Source: Furcasterigmium furcatum (Eukaryota; Ascomycota; Sordariomycetes; Glomerellales; Plectosphaerellaceae). Taken from it: a DNA stretch of 64,000 bases. The translations under genes and the position numbers were made by a program. The stretch covers positions 1,343,088-1,407,087 of the forward strand of contig BCIA01000005.1 of assembly GCA_001599815.1 (NCBI GenBank). Reading direction: 5' to 3'. Shown here one piece after another: positions 32,601-42,720 of the stretch (position 1 is its first letter; each line of letters starts with the position of its first letter). The notes beneath the pieces are model-generated. The model made no database searches. It was not told where the DNA came from and saw nothing but the letters and a program-made list of their open reading frames with translations.

Positions 32601-34180
32601 CCGTTCCCAAGGGCAACGGCAAGCTGAACAGCGTCAGCAGCAAGTCTTCCATCCAGGTCAAGCCCGAGCAAGTCGACGTCGACATGCCGGACGCGCCCTC
32701 CGCCGAGGAGGAAGCCCAGGCACGCAAAGAGCAGGAGGAGGCCCAACATCGAGCCGAAGTCGAGGCGGAGGCCGAAGCGCTTCGCAAGAAGGCCGAGGCA
32801 GAGCGCCAGCAACGCGAGGCTGATGAGAAGAAGCTCGAAGAGGAGGCCAAGCAGAGAGAGGCCGATAAGCTCAAGCGCGAGGAGGAAGAGAAGAAGCTCG
32901 CCGAGGAGGAAGCTCGCCTGAAGCGTGAGGCCGAGGAGGCCAAGCGCCGCGAGGCGGAGCGACAGGCCCGCGAGAAGGAGGAAGAACACAAGCGGAAACA
33001 AGAGGAAGAGCGGCGCCAGAGGGAAGAGGAGGAGCTCCTCCGCAAGCAGCAGCTCGAACGGGAGGCCGCCGAACAAGCTCGTCGCCTTAGGGAGGATGAA
33101 GAGCGTAAGGAGCGTGAAATCCGGGAGCGACTGAAGCGAGAAGAGGCCGAGCGCAAGCGTGCGGCCCACGAGGCCGAAGTGCGCCGAATGCGCGAGGAAG
33201 AGCGCCAGCAGCGTCTTGCGAAGCTGCCGCCTGTTCTTCGCTGGCTGGACGGCTGCACGAACCCGCAGACCCCTGCGATCGCGAAGAAGTTCTCGCGCCT
33301 GAGCGGCGTCCGATACGACACCATCCGGCCGGAAACCTTGGGCACGGCCGAGGGACGGGAGCAGTGGGTGCTCAACGTTCAGGTTGCGCTCCTCCTCGGC
33401 ATCAAGGACCTCGAACTGGCCAGGTTCACCGCCTGGGATCGTGTGCCCGTGAATGACATGGCCAAGCAAGCGATCTGGATGCTGGAGCGGGACCGCTACG
33501 CTCTGGTGGGACCCGACGTGACCGAGCTGGGCCAGGAGATCCAGGGTTTCTATGCCGATGACGAGCCCCTGCCGAGACTGCATATTAAGACTATGAACCG
33601 GCTCCGCAAGGAGTCCATGCCTCTCTGGAAGAAGATGGACATGTTTTTGGTCAAGGTATGTATACAACCGCCGGAACACGCATGTGAGATTGGTTCTAAT
33701 AGGCGACAGGCTTCCGATCTCCTCTACATCATCCCCTCCTTCCCTCATCTGCGAGGCCTGGAGCTCTTCATCGACTACAAGGAACTCTCCCAGGACCCGA
33801 CGGATTGGATGAAGAAGCCTAAGCATTTCAAGCATGACCCGGACGCCGCCCGTTACCTTGGGTTTGGCCCGGGATGGAAGAAGTACATCAACGGAGAATT
33901 CATACGCGAGAAGCTGCCTTGGAACTGCCCCATGAGCTCAACGCCCTTCCCGGAGAAACGCGTCCCTCGCAGGGGCCTGCAGCAGGTGTATCCCAACGAC
34001 CCCGAGTATGCCGAGATCTGCAAGGAGCAGGGCCTAGGGCACCTGCTCACGCAAAACCAGAACCAGAAGAGCCCTTCTCTTCCCAACGGCGTCCATCCGT
34101 CGCCGCCCATGAGCCACGAGGAGGCGGCACCGGACACGGCGGAGACGACCTCGCCGGCCGGGGCAAACGGCACACACTAA
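29696..34180 (+). CDS. Hos4-like ankyrin-repeat protein (Set3 histone deacetylase complex)
   Basis: Exons 29696-33655 and 33710-34180 encode 1,476 aa. The 54-nt intron (GTATGT, ACAG) is open in frame, so unspliced message would stay translatable. The order of parts is: a Ser/Lys/Arg-rich disordered region (1-360); ankyrin repeats at about 364-475 (HGQTPLARACTKGEFDVAK, NTPLQSAAINGFDNIVKLLI, DTPLLDAVENGHVDVVKLLL); a second ankyrin block at about 549-642; a disordered basic region with an RGPGRPKK AT-hook-like motif; a very charged single-helix/coiled-coil stretch at about 1015-1177; and a conserved C-terminal domain (LPPVLRWLDGCTNPQTPAIA onward, KASDLLYIIPSFPHLRGLEL). This arrangement matches Hos4-type proteins of filamentous fungi. 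In yeast, Hos4 is a Set3C subunit. Start MDAQNAAG is preferred over the upstream open frame. Confidence 0.8.
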   Translation: MDAQNAAGSDKAKPPASPTRPAAHLGDDADKPSLKGPSKDSGCEGDGKSPAPLGDKTKPASKSPRDADDEPAAAADRDSDAETIVLPGKDGHSPSKARKVKHEDNSDVEDLSSHRKRRDTEPSKPTDRDRNSLINEGVGRKKPGRADRDSLRPDKPSKNHDGSSGLSSAPTSPPNHRRRPAPAHDSDSDADRKRSPKLSNKDRAKSTDQMVSHKRKASRAASDDEHAEERKAARRRRLEDRPDWLAAKEKSNASKDGKTASRDQRSASSKRSHDNNHNGRSASPPLRAHRRSISTQLPSNPANGLSYKKKRLPAPLRSTEYHSDESSASASPHPRNTKVRNLSTPATADSNLSPAKMPSSKKHVDAHGQTPLARACTKGEFDVAKQRLMERPEDIDFADYAGNTPLQSAAINGFDNIVKLLIDAGCNVDCVNDQKDTPLLDAVENGHVDVVKLLLAAGVNPRKANLEGQEPLDRIGDDDENAEEIRAALVEAKQRRAGTRKTSEDIHGDHGDGSSHGADDSPRHSPAPASHGRRPGNNRAQTTSNHHLYVNLDDKTLREAAKKGDEETVTRVLQVKDRCDDPEAMVVAARGGHEVVLQLLLALGGADPDPGPVPSLQREFATPMLAAIGQENLNVVKLLLDQAKFDPTRRFKGLTYYEIAERRQGTNWKEEEQILKDAYDAYDQKPQRDSKNKSPRRERARAQDRNVERPTARSTLKEEARTPRRNPLSPSRDAEGKKKSIPRPAMSPKEKRRSQSFSQHEDQKSLKRGPGRPKKDDTSAPATASDREPSPNATQKVAQKPKKVDSDTAALSSEGETVKPRRKLVSKGELRGEREKQRRASMASNTSSLREPPSPRESRPDEPSDKAKEPLSEKYHDRTKALKRDESRERSVGDTTGKRHRSSVTPPHPGNGEKDGDAPAKRRRLDSEGKERRIRASESQDERKSSHKAKSAAGENDDRKARPQADEDSVPKGNGKLNSVSSKSSIQVKPEQVDVDMPDAPSAEEEAQARKEQEEAQHRAEVEAEAEALRKKAEAERQQREADEKKLEEEAKQREADKLKREEEEKKLAEEEARLKREAEEAKRREAERQAREKEEEHKRKQEEERRQREEEELLRKQQLEREAAEQARRLREDEERKEREIRERLKREEAERKRAAHEAEVRRMREEERQQRLAKLPPVLRWLDGCTNPQTPAIAKKFSRLSGVRYDTIRPETLGTAEGREQWVLNVQVALLLGIKDLELARFTAWDRVPVNDMAKQAIWMLERDRYALVGPDVTELGQEIQGFYADDEPLPRLHIKTMNRLRKESMPLWKKMDMFLVKVCIQPPEHACEIGSNRRQASDLLYIIPSFPHLRGLELFIDYKELSQDPTDWMKKPKHFKHDPDAARYLGFGPGWKKYINGEFIREKLPWNCPMSSTPFPEKRVPRRGLQQVYPNDPEYAEICKEQGLGHLLTQNQNQKSPSLPNGVHPSPPMSHEEAAPDTAETTSPAGANGTH

Positions 34181-34820
34181 TCACCCGCGTGGCCAAGGAA
34201 GCCGGCGGGGGAACCAACACTACTACGACTGACTCCTGTTACGAGGGAGTTTTCTTTGTCAACCGGGGGCGTGTCCCAGGCGTCTGGCAGTGGGCGGGCG
34301 GCCGGGGGACAGTGTACGCAGTTAAGCTTCATGACAGGCGTGCTCGAATAGATACATGACAGGTTAGGTAATGGAGATGCCCCATAAACAGGAGCGTGAG
34401 ATGAATTGTGATGTTGTGATGTTCAGGGATAATCCAATAAAACAGCTCCGTGGTTCCAGTATGTAGCACCTCCCGCCCCGTGATTGGCCACTCGCCGAGT
34501 GACATCACGCGCAAAAGTGCCACCGACTCGACTCAGAAAAATGGACGGCAAACTCCGCCCCCGCCAAAATTTTACCCCACCACCAAACGAACTTGTTTGC
34601 AAACCCGCAGACGACGACGACCACGACGACGACGATATTCGTGCACGAGACCACGAGATAAGGCACCACAAAGGGCCAGAAGGAAATACCTCGGCCACCT
34701 ACGAAGCGATTGACACTTCCCGGGACGAAGATCCCCGACGAACGAGCGAGGCGAGAGCCGACACGACACATCTCCTGTGAAGGAAGGACGACCGCCTGAG
34801 GGCGAAGGAATACCGGCAAG
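34181..34820. other. Intergenic spacer / RBG1 promoter
   Basis: 3' flank of the Hos4-like gene and promoter of the DRG-type GTPase. No gene is visible. Confidence 0.5.
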
Positions 34821-36571
34821 ATGTCGACGACCGTGGAAAAGGTTGGTTTCGGCGAGGATCCGGATTGATGGCAACTTGCTAACGAGATGGGTGACAGATC
34901 AAGGAGGTTGAGAATGAAGTACGTGCGAGCCATACGAGACGGAGGTCCGGTGGACGTTGTTCGACGAGAAACCCTGGCGAGAGCTCCCGACGACCGCTGC
35001 GATGTTCGACTGCTGGCTGCTGATGGCAAGGGCATCGATGGGATTGATAGCTGCGACCGCCATTCTATCGTCTCCAAGGCAAACGAGCCTTCCACCCCGA
35101 AAGCCGCGAGAGCAGCGACGCAGCCAAACCGCCACATCGCAGTCAAGTCAAGGGACGACTCGCCAGGGAGACACGACACGTCGAGATCCAGCCAGTCGGA
35201 ATGGCCCTATACTAACGTCTCTTACAGATGAACCGCACCCAGAAGAACAAGGCCACGTCCTACCATCTGGGCCAGCTGAAGGCCAAGCTCGCAAAGTTGA
35301 AGCGCGAGCTTCTGACCCCCAGCGGCGGCGGCGGCGGTGGCGGCGCGGGCTTCGATGTCGCGAGGACGGGTGTTGCGAGTGTCGGCTTCATCGGCTTCCC
35401 GTCCGTGGGAAAGAGTACGCTCATGAGTCGGTTGACGGGGCAGCATTCGGAGGCGGCGGCGTACGAGTTCACGACCCTGACGAGTGTGCCGGGTCAGGTT
35501 ACGTATAATGGTGAGTGCTGCCAGTGGTCGTGAGATCTGCTCCGGTTGTGCTGGCGCTGACGCAGAACGCAGGTGCTCCCCTTCAGATGATCGACTTGCC
35601 CGGTATCATCGAGGGCGCCAAAGACGGCCGTGGTCGAGGTCGTCAGGTCATTGCCGTGGCAAAGACCTGCCATCTGATCTTCATCGTCCTCGACGTGAAC
35701 AAGCCCCTCACGGACAAGCGAGTCATCGAGGCGGAACTGGAGGGCTTCGGCATCCGCATCAACAAGTCGCCCCCGAACATCACCTTCAAGAAGAAGGACA
35801 AGGGCGGCCTCAACATCACGAACACGGTCCCCCTGAACAACATCACCCACGACGAGATCAAGGCCGTCATGAACGAGTACAGGATTAACTCTGCCGATAT
35901 TGCCATCCGCTGCGACGCGACCATCGACGATGTCATCGACGTCCTCGAGGCCAGGTCCCGCAGCTACATCCCCGTCATCTACGTCCTCAACAAGATCGAC
36001 GCCATCAGCATCGAGGAGCTCGACCTTCTCTACCGCATCCCGAACGCCGTGCCCATCAGCTCCGAGCATGGCTGGAACATTGACGAATTAATGGAGGCCA
36101 TGTGAGTGACGGAACCCATCTGACGCACGCTTTGATCACGCAGAAACTCATGTTGTGTAACCAGGTGGGACAAGCTGAACCTGGTCCGCGTTTACACCAA
36201 GCCGAAGGGACGGATGCCCGACTACTCCCAGCCCGTCGTCCTCCGCTCCAACAAGTGCACCATTGAAGACTTTGTAAGTCGCGTGCATCCCGGACCGAGC
36301 CTGGCTCTCGTGGCAGCCTGAGACACCATTGCTGACCAACGCGCCACTCAGTGTAACGCTATCCATCGGAGCATCCTGGAACAGTTCAAGACGGCCGTCG
36401 TCTACGGCAAGTCTGTCAAGCACCAACCGCAGAGGGTTGGCCTGGCCCACGAGCTTGCTGACGAGGACATCGGTATGTCCACCCCCTTGCGGCCGCACTC
36501 GCGCTGGGAGTGAGGTCCTAGCGCAGCCAGTGTACTAATGCAGCCATCTAGTGACGATTGTGAAACGATGA
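34821..36571 (+). CDS. RBG1: DRG1/Rbg1 GTPase
   Basis: Seven exons (34821-34841, 34898-34918, 35228-35510, 35573-36101, 36165-36273, 36352-36472, 36552-36571) sum to 1,104 nt = 367 aa, the same length as animal DRG1. All phases close. G motifs: GFPSVGKSTLM (P-loop), the DLPGIIEGAKDGRGRGRQ switch II segment, and NKIDAIS. The C-terminal TGS domain runs through YTKPKGRMPDYSQPVVLRS to DEDIVTIVKR. The N-terminus is spread over two 21-nt exons (MSTTVEK, IKEVENE), followed by MNRTQKNKATSYHLGQLKAK. DRG1 with its Tma46/DFRP1 partner acts on ribosomes to relieve stalls. Confidence 0.95.
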
Positions 36572-39500
36572 AGAGGCACCATGGACAGGCAGCCTCGAGG
36601 AAGGGCGACGCCGTCGCTTCCGACGGACGCGGCTGCTCGCGATGCTCGCCGGCGAGAGCCAGAGAGAGCTCTTCGCCTGCTGCGGTTGGCAAGCAATATT
36701 TGCTGCGCCGCGGCTCGCAGCGGCCGCAGCCCGTGCCTGCGCACGGCTAACCAACAGTACCTATTAGAATGAGATACTTATAACGACCGCACGGCGACAT
36801 GACAAGGCGGGCTGCGCATCAAGCCCCCGACCTTGGGCAAATGTCGTCCGAGCATGACGATGGATTCAATACAAAGACGTTTTCTGCATCCCGGCTGAAC
36901 TTGAACCCGCCCGCACGGCCTCTACTCCTCGTGAGCCTCACATCAGATAAAACTGACGGGCGACAACCGATGCGTTGCGTTGCGTTGCGGCGGAGGACCA
37001 GGACCAGGACCTGGACCACCACCGCCACCATCACCGCCACCACCACCACCATCCATCCGATGTCGAGGCCAAGGTCGGGACACTCGCGGCCAGCTTGCAT
37101 AGCCGAGGGCCTGTCCCCATGCGACCTGTTGACCCAGGACCAGGAGCAAAGCGTGGGACGCATGCACGCTGTGCGTCCAGGCCGCCGAGAGGGCCGCATA
37201 CGAGAAAGGGGCAGCGTGGAACACCGGCACTCCTGGCGCCGGCGCCTAACGTCGGTCGCTTGTCATTGTTGACGACATTTCTTTACGCATGCTGCCTCGC
37301 GACTCTTTTCGCTGCTGCCACATATTCGTCCTCGCAAACCCTCCGTCCGTTCTCCATGTATATACCCTGCACGTGTGTGTCGACCCTAGCTGCGTCCGGG
37401 CACTAGCCCCAGCACCCCGACCAGTGGCCTCCTGGAGACATTTTGCCGGCCTGGTTGTGGTCGGGAAGTTTCCAACCAGTAGACGGCGCAAAGGCCGCCC
37501 TCCCCACGCGTCGTTCCTCCAGCCGGCCTCTTACAGCGCGTCTGTTGCCGCCGAGGGTGCTGAGGGGCACGCCTGTCAAGCATCGCGTGGTGGGTCGGCG
37601 ACCATCCTTTGTTCTCTGGCGTGGTTGATCTGGCCTGGAGTTGATCCGTCGCGGGGCCCATCGTGAACATATTCGACCACCCCTGGACCGGACACCGCCT
37701 CGCCCGCACACATCGTCATCACCATGGGCATCCGGGCCTTGGCCTCAACGTCGACCGCCGCAGGATCAGCCAGGGATGGGATGAGATAGATCACGGGAAA
37801 TCTGTCAAAATCCTTAGGGGTGCCCACCGCGAGATGAGCTTCGTGAGTGCTACCCTACAGAAGGAAAAGCGTGCCCGCTCGACCCCGGTCCGCGGAGCCC
37901 TTGGACGATGGTCCCTTGGCAGTCTAAGGCCTCTTCTTGAGCTTGCCTGCCCTGGCCAGGATGGACGGATTTTGGATGACTCCACAGAGCCAATCTGCCC
38001 TGCACGTACCCGAGGACGGGGTGGAGTTTGCAGCATCTCGAGTCACGACGATGGAACGTCGCGCCGACGATATCGAGCGCATGGACGATGGGATGACCGC
38101 CCTGCCAGATCCGGGGTGACATTCTGACCGATTCAACGGTGAGACGAACAACGACACCGTCGCGCTGGAGGGAGGAAGAGGAGGACGAGGAGGTCTGGCT
38201 GGCTCGCGGCGGTGAACCCCAGCCCGCTTGACTTCACTCTCAACATCGACATCGACCTGCATTTGTTGGTTTTCGTGACTCGCGCCAAGTTCTACCCTGT
38301 CTCGGGCTTAGCACCGTCGCCAACGTCCGCCCTTCGCCTCGCTTGAACGAGCTTCGCACCAGCCCAGCCAATGGTCACCGCTAAGGAACAAACATCGACT
38401 TGATGTGGCCAGTGGCACCCCGGGCTTGTTGCCCTGATCGATACTACCACCCTGCCCTCGCTGCTCCACCGCCTGTACAAAGTATGCGCAGTGACGACTT
38501 CTTCGGCCTTCCAGAATCAGTCCACCCGGCCGCACCCCCGTCGCCGTCGACGGGTAGGAAGCAGATCTGTGGGATGACGGCGGATGACAGACTGGCTTCT
38601 CCGCTAACATGCCTCCTGGGCAGACAGTCACCAACAGGTCAGAAGACGTGAGATGATGTCGCCGTCACATCTGGATATCGCGTCGGCGGCCGTCCGTCTC
38701 GACGCCCTGGTCGTCTCCTCCTCCGGCAGACCCGTGCTCAACAAAGTCCCTGTGCCTCTGCCTGTGCCCTTCTCTTCTCGTCACTTGGCTTGCGCCCCCC
38801 TCATCGCCGCAGCCCTTTCCGAGGAAGACGGTCAGGGATTATTTCCAGAGGCTGACCAACGAGAAGACAGAGCTTCGTCCCGAGAGAACAAGTCTCTTTT
38901 TTGTCCAATGGAAACAGGAACAAGTCTCATCATCCTTCCTAATTATGTCCAATGGGCTGTCCTCCTCGCGTCCGAGATATCTCGTTGGACGAGGTGGTCT
39001 CATGGTCCCCTCCCCAGCCGCCGGTTCTACTCCGAAAGGAGAGGAAGCGTGAGAGAGAGGAGAGGAGAAAGAGAGACGAGGCGTGCCCCCCCGTGACGCG
39101 AAGCGAAGGGGACAGGGACCATGAAACGTGGAAGATGGTTCGTTCGTTCGTCGTTGACAAGAAGCGGAGGGCCGGATGGCGGCGGGTGACGGCGGCGGCG
39201 GAGACGCATCGCGGGTGATTTCCCTGGACGATTTCTTCATCACAAGGGCAGGGCCGTCCCATGGCCGGTTAGCTCGATCTGTCTCATCTCACGTATCGCG
39301 GCTTGCGGGCCAGCAGTCACGCCGAGAGCAAGATGTGGTGGCTCTGGGCATGATCCCAGGACCCATAGCTCACCGGAAGTTCCTGGTCGATCAGACTTGA
39401 CGGCGGCCCGCGCAGCCCCCTCCGCGACTAGTAAGGACATGGCAGCGCGCGTGCGAACGAGCGGCGGCGGCTTCGGCTTGCAACGTGAGCGAGGGTCCAG

Positions 39501-42500
39501 CGTTCTCGTGGCCGCGGCCGTCGGGGGAAAAGCTGGAGATTAGACAGCATCAAAGCGCAAGGCGAGAGATCTCGTCGTCCATGGTCCATGCCTGCCCGCC
39601 CTGGAACGCGTCCAGTGTGGCATTGCCCGATGCCAGCCAGTGCGGCAAGCAAGGTGCGGCCGGAAGACAAGGGATGAGAGAACAGACGACAGCGGCCCCG
39701 TCAAGCAAGCTGCGTTGATCGCCAACCAGTGCCGCAGTGGCCGTTCGGATATCTGCGAAAGGTCGAGGCTGACAGCTCTGCGTCCCGTGCTGTGCGTGCA
39801 TCTGGCTTCCGAGCACTAAGTATCCTGGAGCAGGATGTGGTTTCGACATGGCTCCGGACACGCCCCCCCCTCCGCTCACCTCTCAGCACAGGTACCTGAT
39901 TAGGCGGGACAAGGATGGCCCCTGGCCCTGATTCCCCGCCATGGATGGGACAGGCCGGCTGGCGGCCAGGGCTTCAAATCATCAGTCGATCTCCCCTGAT
40001 GGAGCGTGTGCCCGCGCGCGGAGGCCGGCCATGCAAGGGCTCGCCTGGTCCAGCGCGGCGCCCAAGCGTGATGGCATGGCATGGCGATGGATGGACGGGG
40101 GGGATTGCTAATCCGGGCAGGGCAGCCAGGGCCGGGCAGCGAGCGGTTGAGCGGGAGCAAGCAGTCACCAAGCACACAACAACAAGCCATGCCCCCGGTG
40201 CGCAATCCTCTGCCAGAGGATCGAGAGGAACGGCCCTTTCGCCGTCATATGATTGCGCCGCGAGATTTATTTCCGCTCGCAGAGGACCCGGCGACGATCA
40301 ATCAGAACGGCCCCAAGCGCATAGCGGACGGCCATGTCTCTCAGGGCGCGCTCGGGTTGGGCGGCGGCGGCCCTATGATATGACAGAGCAGCCAGGTCGC
40401 TGGGGGCTCGGGCTCGGGACCTAGACAAGGGTATGGGATAGCTCTGCAACCCTTTTCCCGCTGCCCGCCCGATCCACCAGAGCAGGTCCCCGTCCGGATC
40501 GCTCAGCGACTGGCGACTAGGACGAGAGCTTGCGCCTGCGACGGCGCAACGGCGGGTAGGTTAGCGGGCGGGAGTAGCAGGTCGAAGACATTCGACGGGG
40601 AGAGTCCGGCGCGGAGCAGGCAAGCAAGCAAGCACAGGAGGCCGACGAGAGGAGCAGAGAGAGCAGCGCCGTTGAAATGCCTCACTCGGCGTCGTGCTCG
40701 CGGCAACAGCGTCTTCTCTACCGGCACACCTCCACTACGACGGACGAGCCCGTCGTCTCGTCAGTAAGATCACCAAATATGGTGGGTGGCTTGACTGAGG
40801 GCGAGCAGCAACCCGGTCCGGTCATGCTTATGCCGCGGCAAGCAGCAGCTGAAGCCCAGATTTCCCGATTAATGAGCGCCGTGGCCGCATATTCTGTCGA
40901 TTCTCGCTTTTCCTCCTTTCCTTCTTCAGTGGTCATGCCAGCGAACCGGGGGTATCCCTCAAGCAGCGGTGTCTCTCGTGCCGCCGCTGGCCGCCGACTG
41001 AAGAGCTTTGGGGGAGAGACAGACAGGACAGGGTGTGGGACCTCTTGACTGAACGGGAGGAGGAAGAGGAGGTGTGGGAGAGACTGACGCCCCGAGGCGG
41101 AAAAGGGTGTGGCTTTCTCTCACGCTCTCGCTCACTCTCTTCCTCGACCACCACGGGCGAGCGCAACACAAAGAGCGAAAAGTGGCTTCTCTCCAGACCG
41201 TTCGACGGGCCACCAGGCCAACTAACTAGTCAGTCGTTGGTTGACCCGCGCCGCCCCTATTCTGTTCTGTGTATGCCCATCTCTATCTGGGTCTTTGGGG
41301 GCGTGATGGTGATGGGCCGTCGTCTGGAGGCCCGCTGCTTTCCCTCTTGTCTTCCTCTCTCTTCTCGGCCGCCGGACTTACTCAGACCCCTTGATATTGC
41401 CCTGAGAGATACCACCAGCAGTGTGCAACTGAACTCACTCCCCCTTCCCCCACATGCGACCCTGGCCTCTTCATCCGCTTCGAGCGACGACCTTTTCATT
41501 CATTCATCCGCGCCTTGCCCTTCTGCCCCCCCGGCCCCAGTCGCTCGCCCGCCGCTTTCTCGTCCTACCCTCTGCCCACACCTCTTCTTCCTCCTCGACA
41601 CCGCGGGCCCCATCTTATCCTCAGAGACCCCTCCAGTGCCCTTGGTGTCCTCCACCCCCCGGTCTTCATTAGACCAATCCTACCCTCCACCCCCGGGCTC
41701 TGAAGAAACACGCCCCCCTTACCCTTGCCGGTACTTCGTGACCTCGCCGAGTCCGCTGAACGGGCGGCGGATACATATGTGATAGAGGCCCGGTTGTGCT
41801 GTAACTCTCTAAGCACGACCACCCCGTCTGATATCCTTCAAGAACCGACGGCGGCAGCGGCTCAGACGTTGGAGGCGTCCTGCATCTTGCATACATCCAT
41901 ACATCCATCCATCCCGTCTCTCCTCCTGCCTGCTCGACCCGACGACGGTAGACAGAGCCGACTGCCAACAAGCCCCCGCGACTGTCTCTAGGCGCAGACT
42001 TGGTGTTTCCTCTGCGGGTAACTTACTACATCAAGTACATAATCCCCCCTGGACGTACCAGCCCTGCATCCGAACGGCCCTGGCGCACTACCAACGCACG
42101 CCTGCGGACAGACGGCCGGACAGACAGACCAACGTCGCCCCCGGAGCCTGCCTGACCTTATGGTTGAGGTGCCGCCGCCAGCAGCAGCGAACGCCGGGCT
42201 GACGAGGTCGACAGATCAACTGGTTGGCTGCCGCGTCTGAAAGGCTGCTTGCCGTTGCATCCCGACCCGTCGCCATCGCCGCCGCCCCCAGGTCTAGACA
42301 GTCCAGTCCAGTCTCCTGCATCTCCTCTCCTCTCCTCGACCGCCCCGTCTCCTTTGGGAACCCCTTGCCGACGGACGGGCAACCCCCAACGCCGCCTGCT
42401 TGCTGCTGCATCCTCCTGCATCCCCGGGGCACCTTGACCGACGTCTGCAGACCGCTTGCGCGCCGCCATCAGGGACCAATTGGGCGCCATAGCATGCACG

Positions 42501-42720
42501 TCTTCAACCATCAAGGCCAATCCGAACCAACTCTGGCCGGGAACGAGTATCCCCCACATCAACGGAGCGCTGGCAGGCCTTGTCAGTCATTGTCCCATGA
42601 CCAGGCGTGATCCCCCTCCCCTTATCACGACGACGACCATCACCAAGGGTTCCAGGGCCACCTACTCGTTGTCATCCAGCAGCGCCACGACGGCTTGGCC
42701 ACGAGATATAAGTCGAGGAG
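36572..42720. other. 6.1-kb gene-free region upstream of the HTH gene
   Basis: No frame in either direction shows a domain, codon pattern or intron structure of a gene. Local features are purine/pyrimidine tracts, a CACCAC-rich stretch at 37,010-37,060, a GAGA-rich stretch near 39,040-39,090 and CT-rich DNA from 41,100 to 42,650. The last 1-1.5 kb is likely promoter and long leader of the downstream HTH gene. Confidence 0.5.

Noticed and set aside
31753..33835. Two very long minus-strand frames (540 and 489 codons) opposite the Hos4-like gene
   Set aside because: They mirror the Lys/Glu/Arg-rich coiled-coil codons on the other strand (Ser/Leu-rich shadows), with no domain and no independent start or intron signals.
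39915..40424. 169-codon frame in the 6.1-kb desert
   Set aside because: Gly/Arg/Pro-rich, no domain, no conserved start context; consistent with chance.
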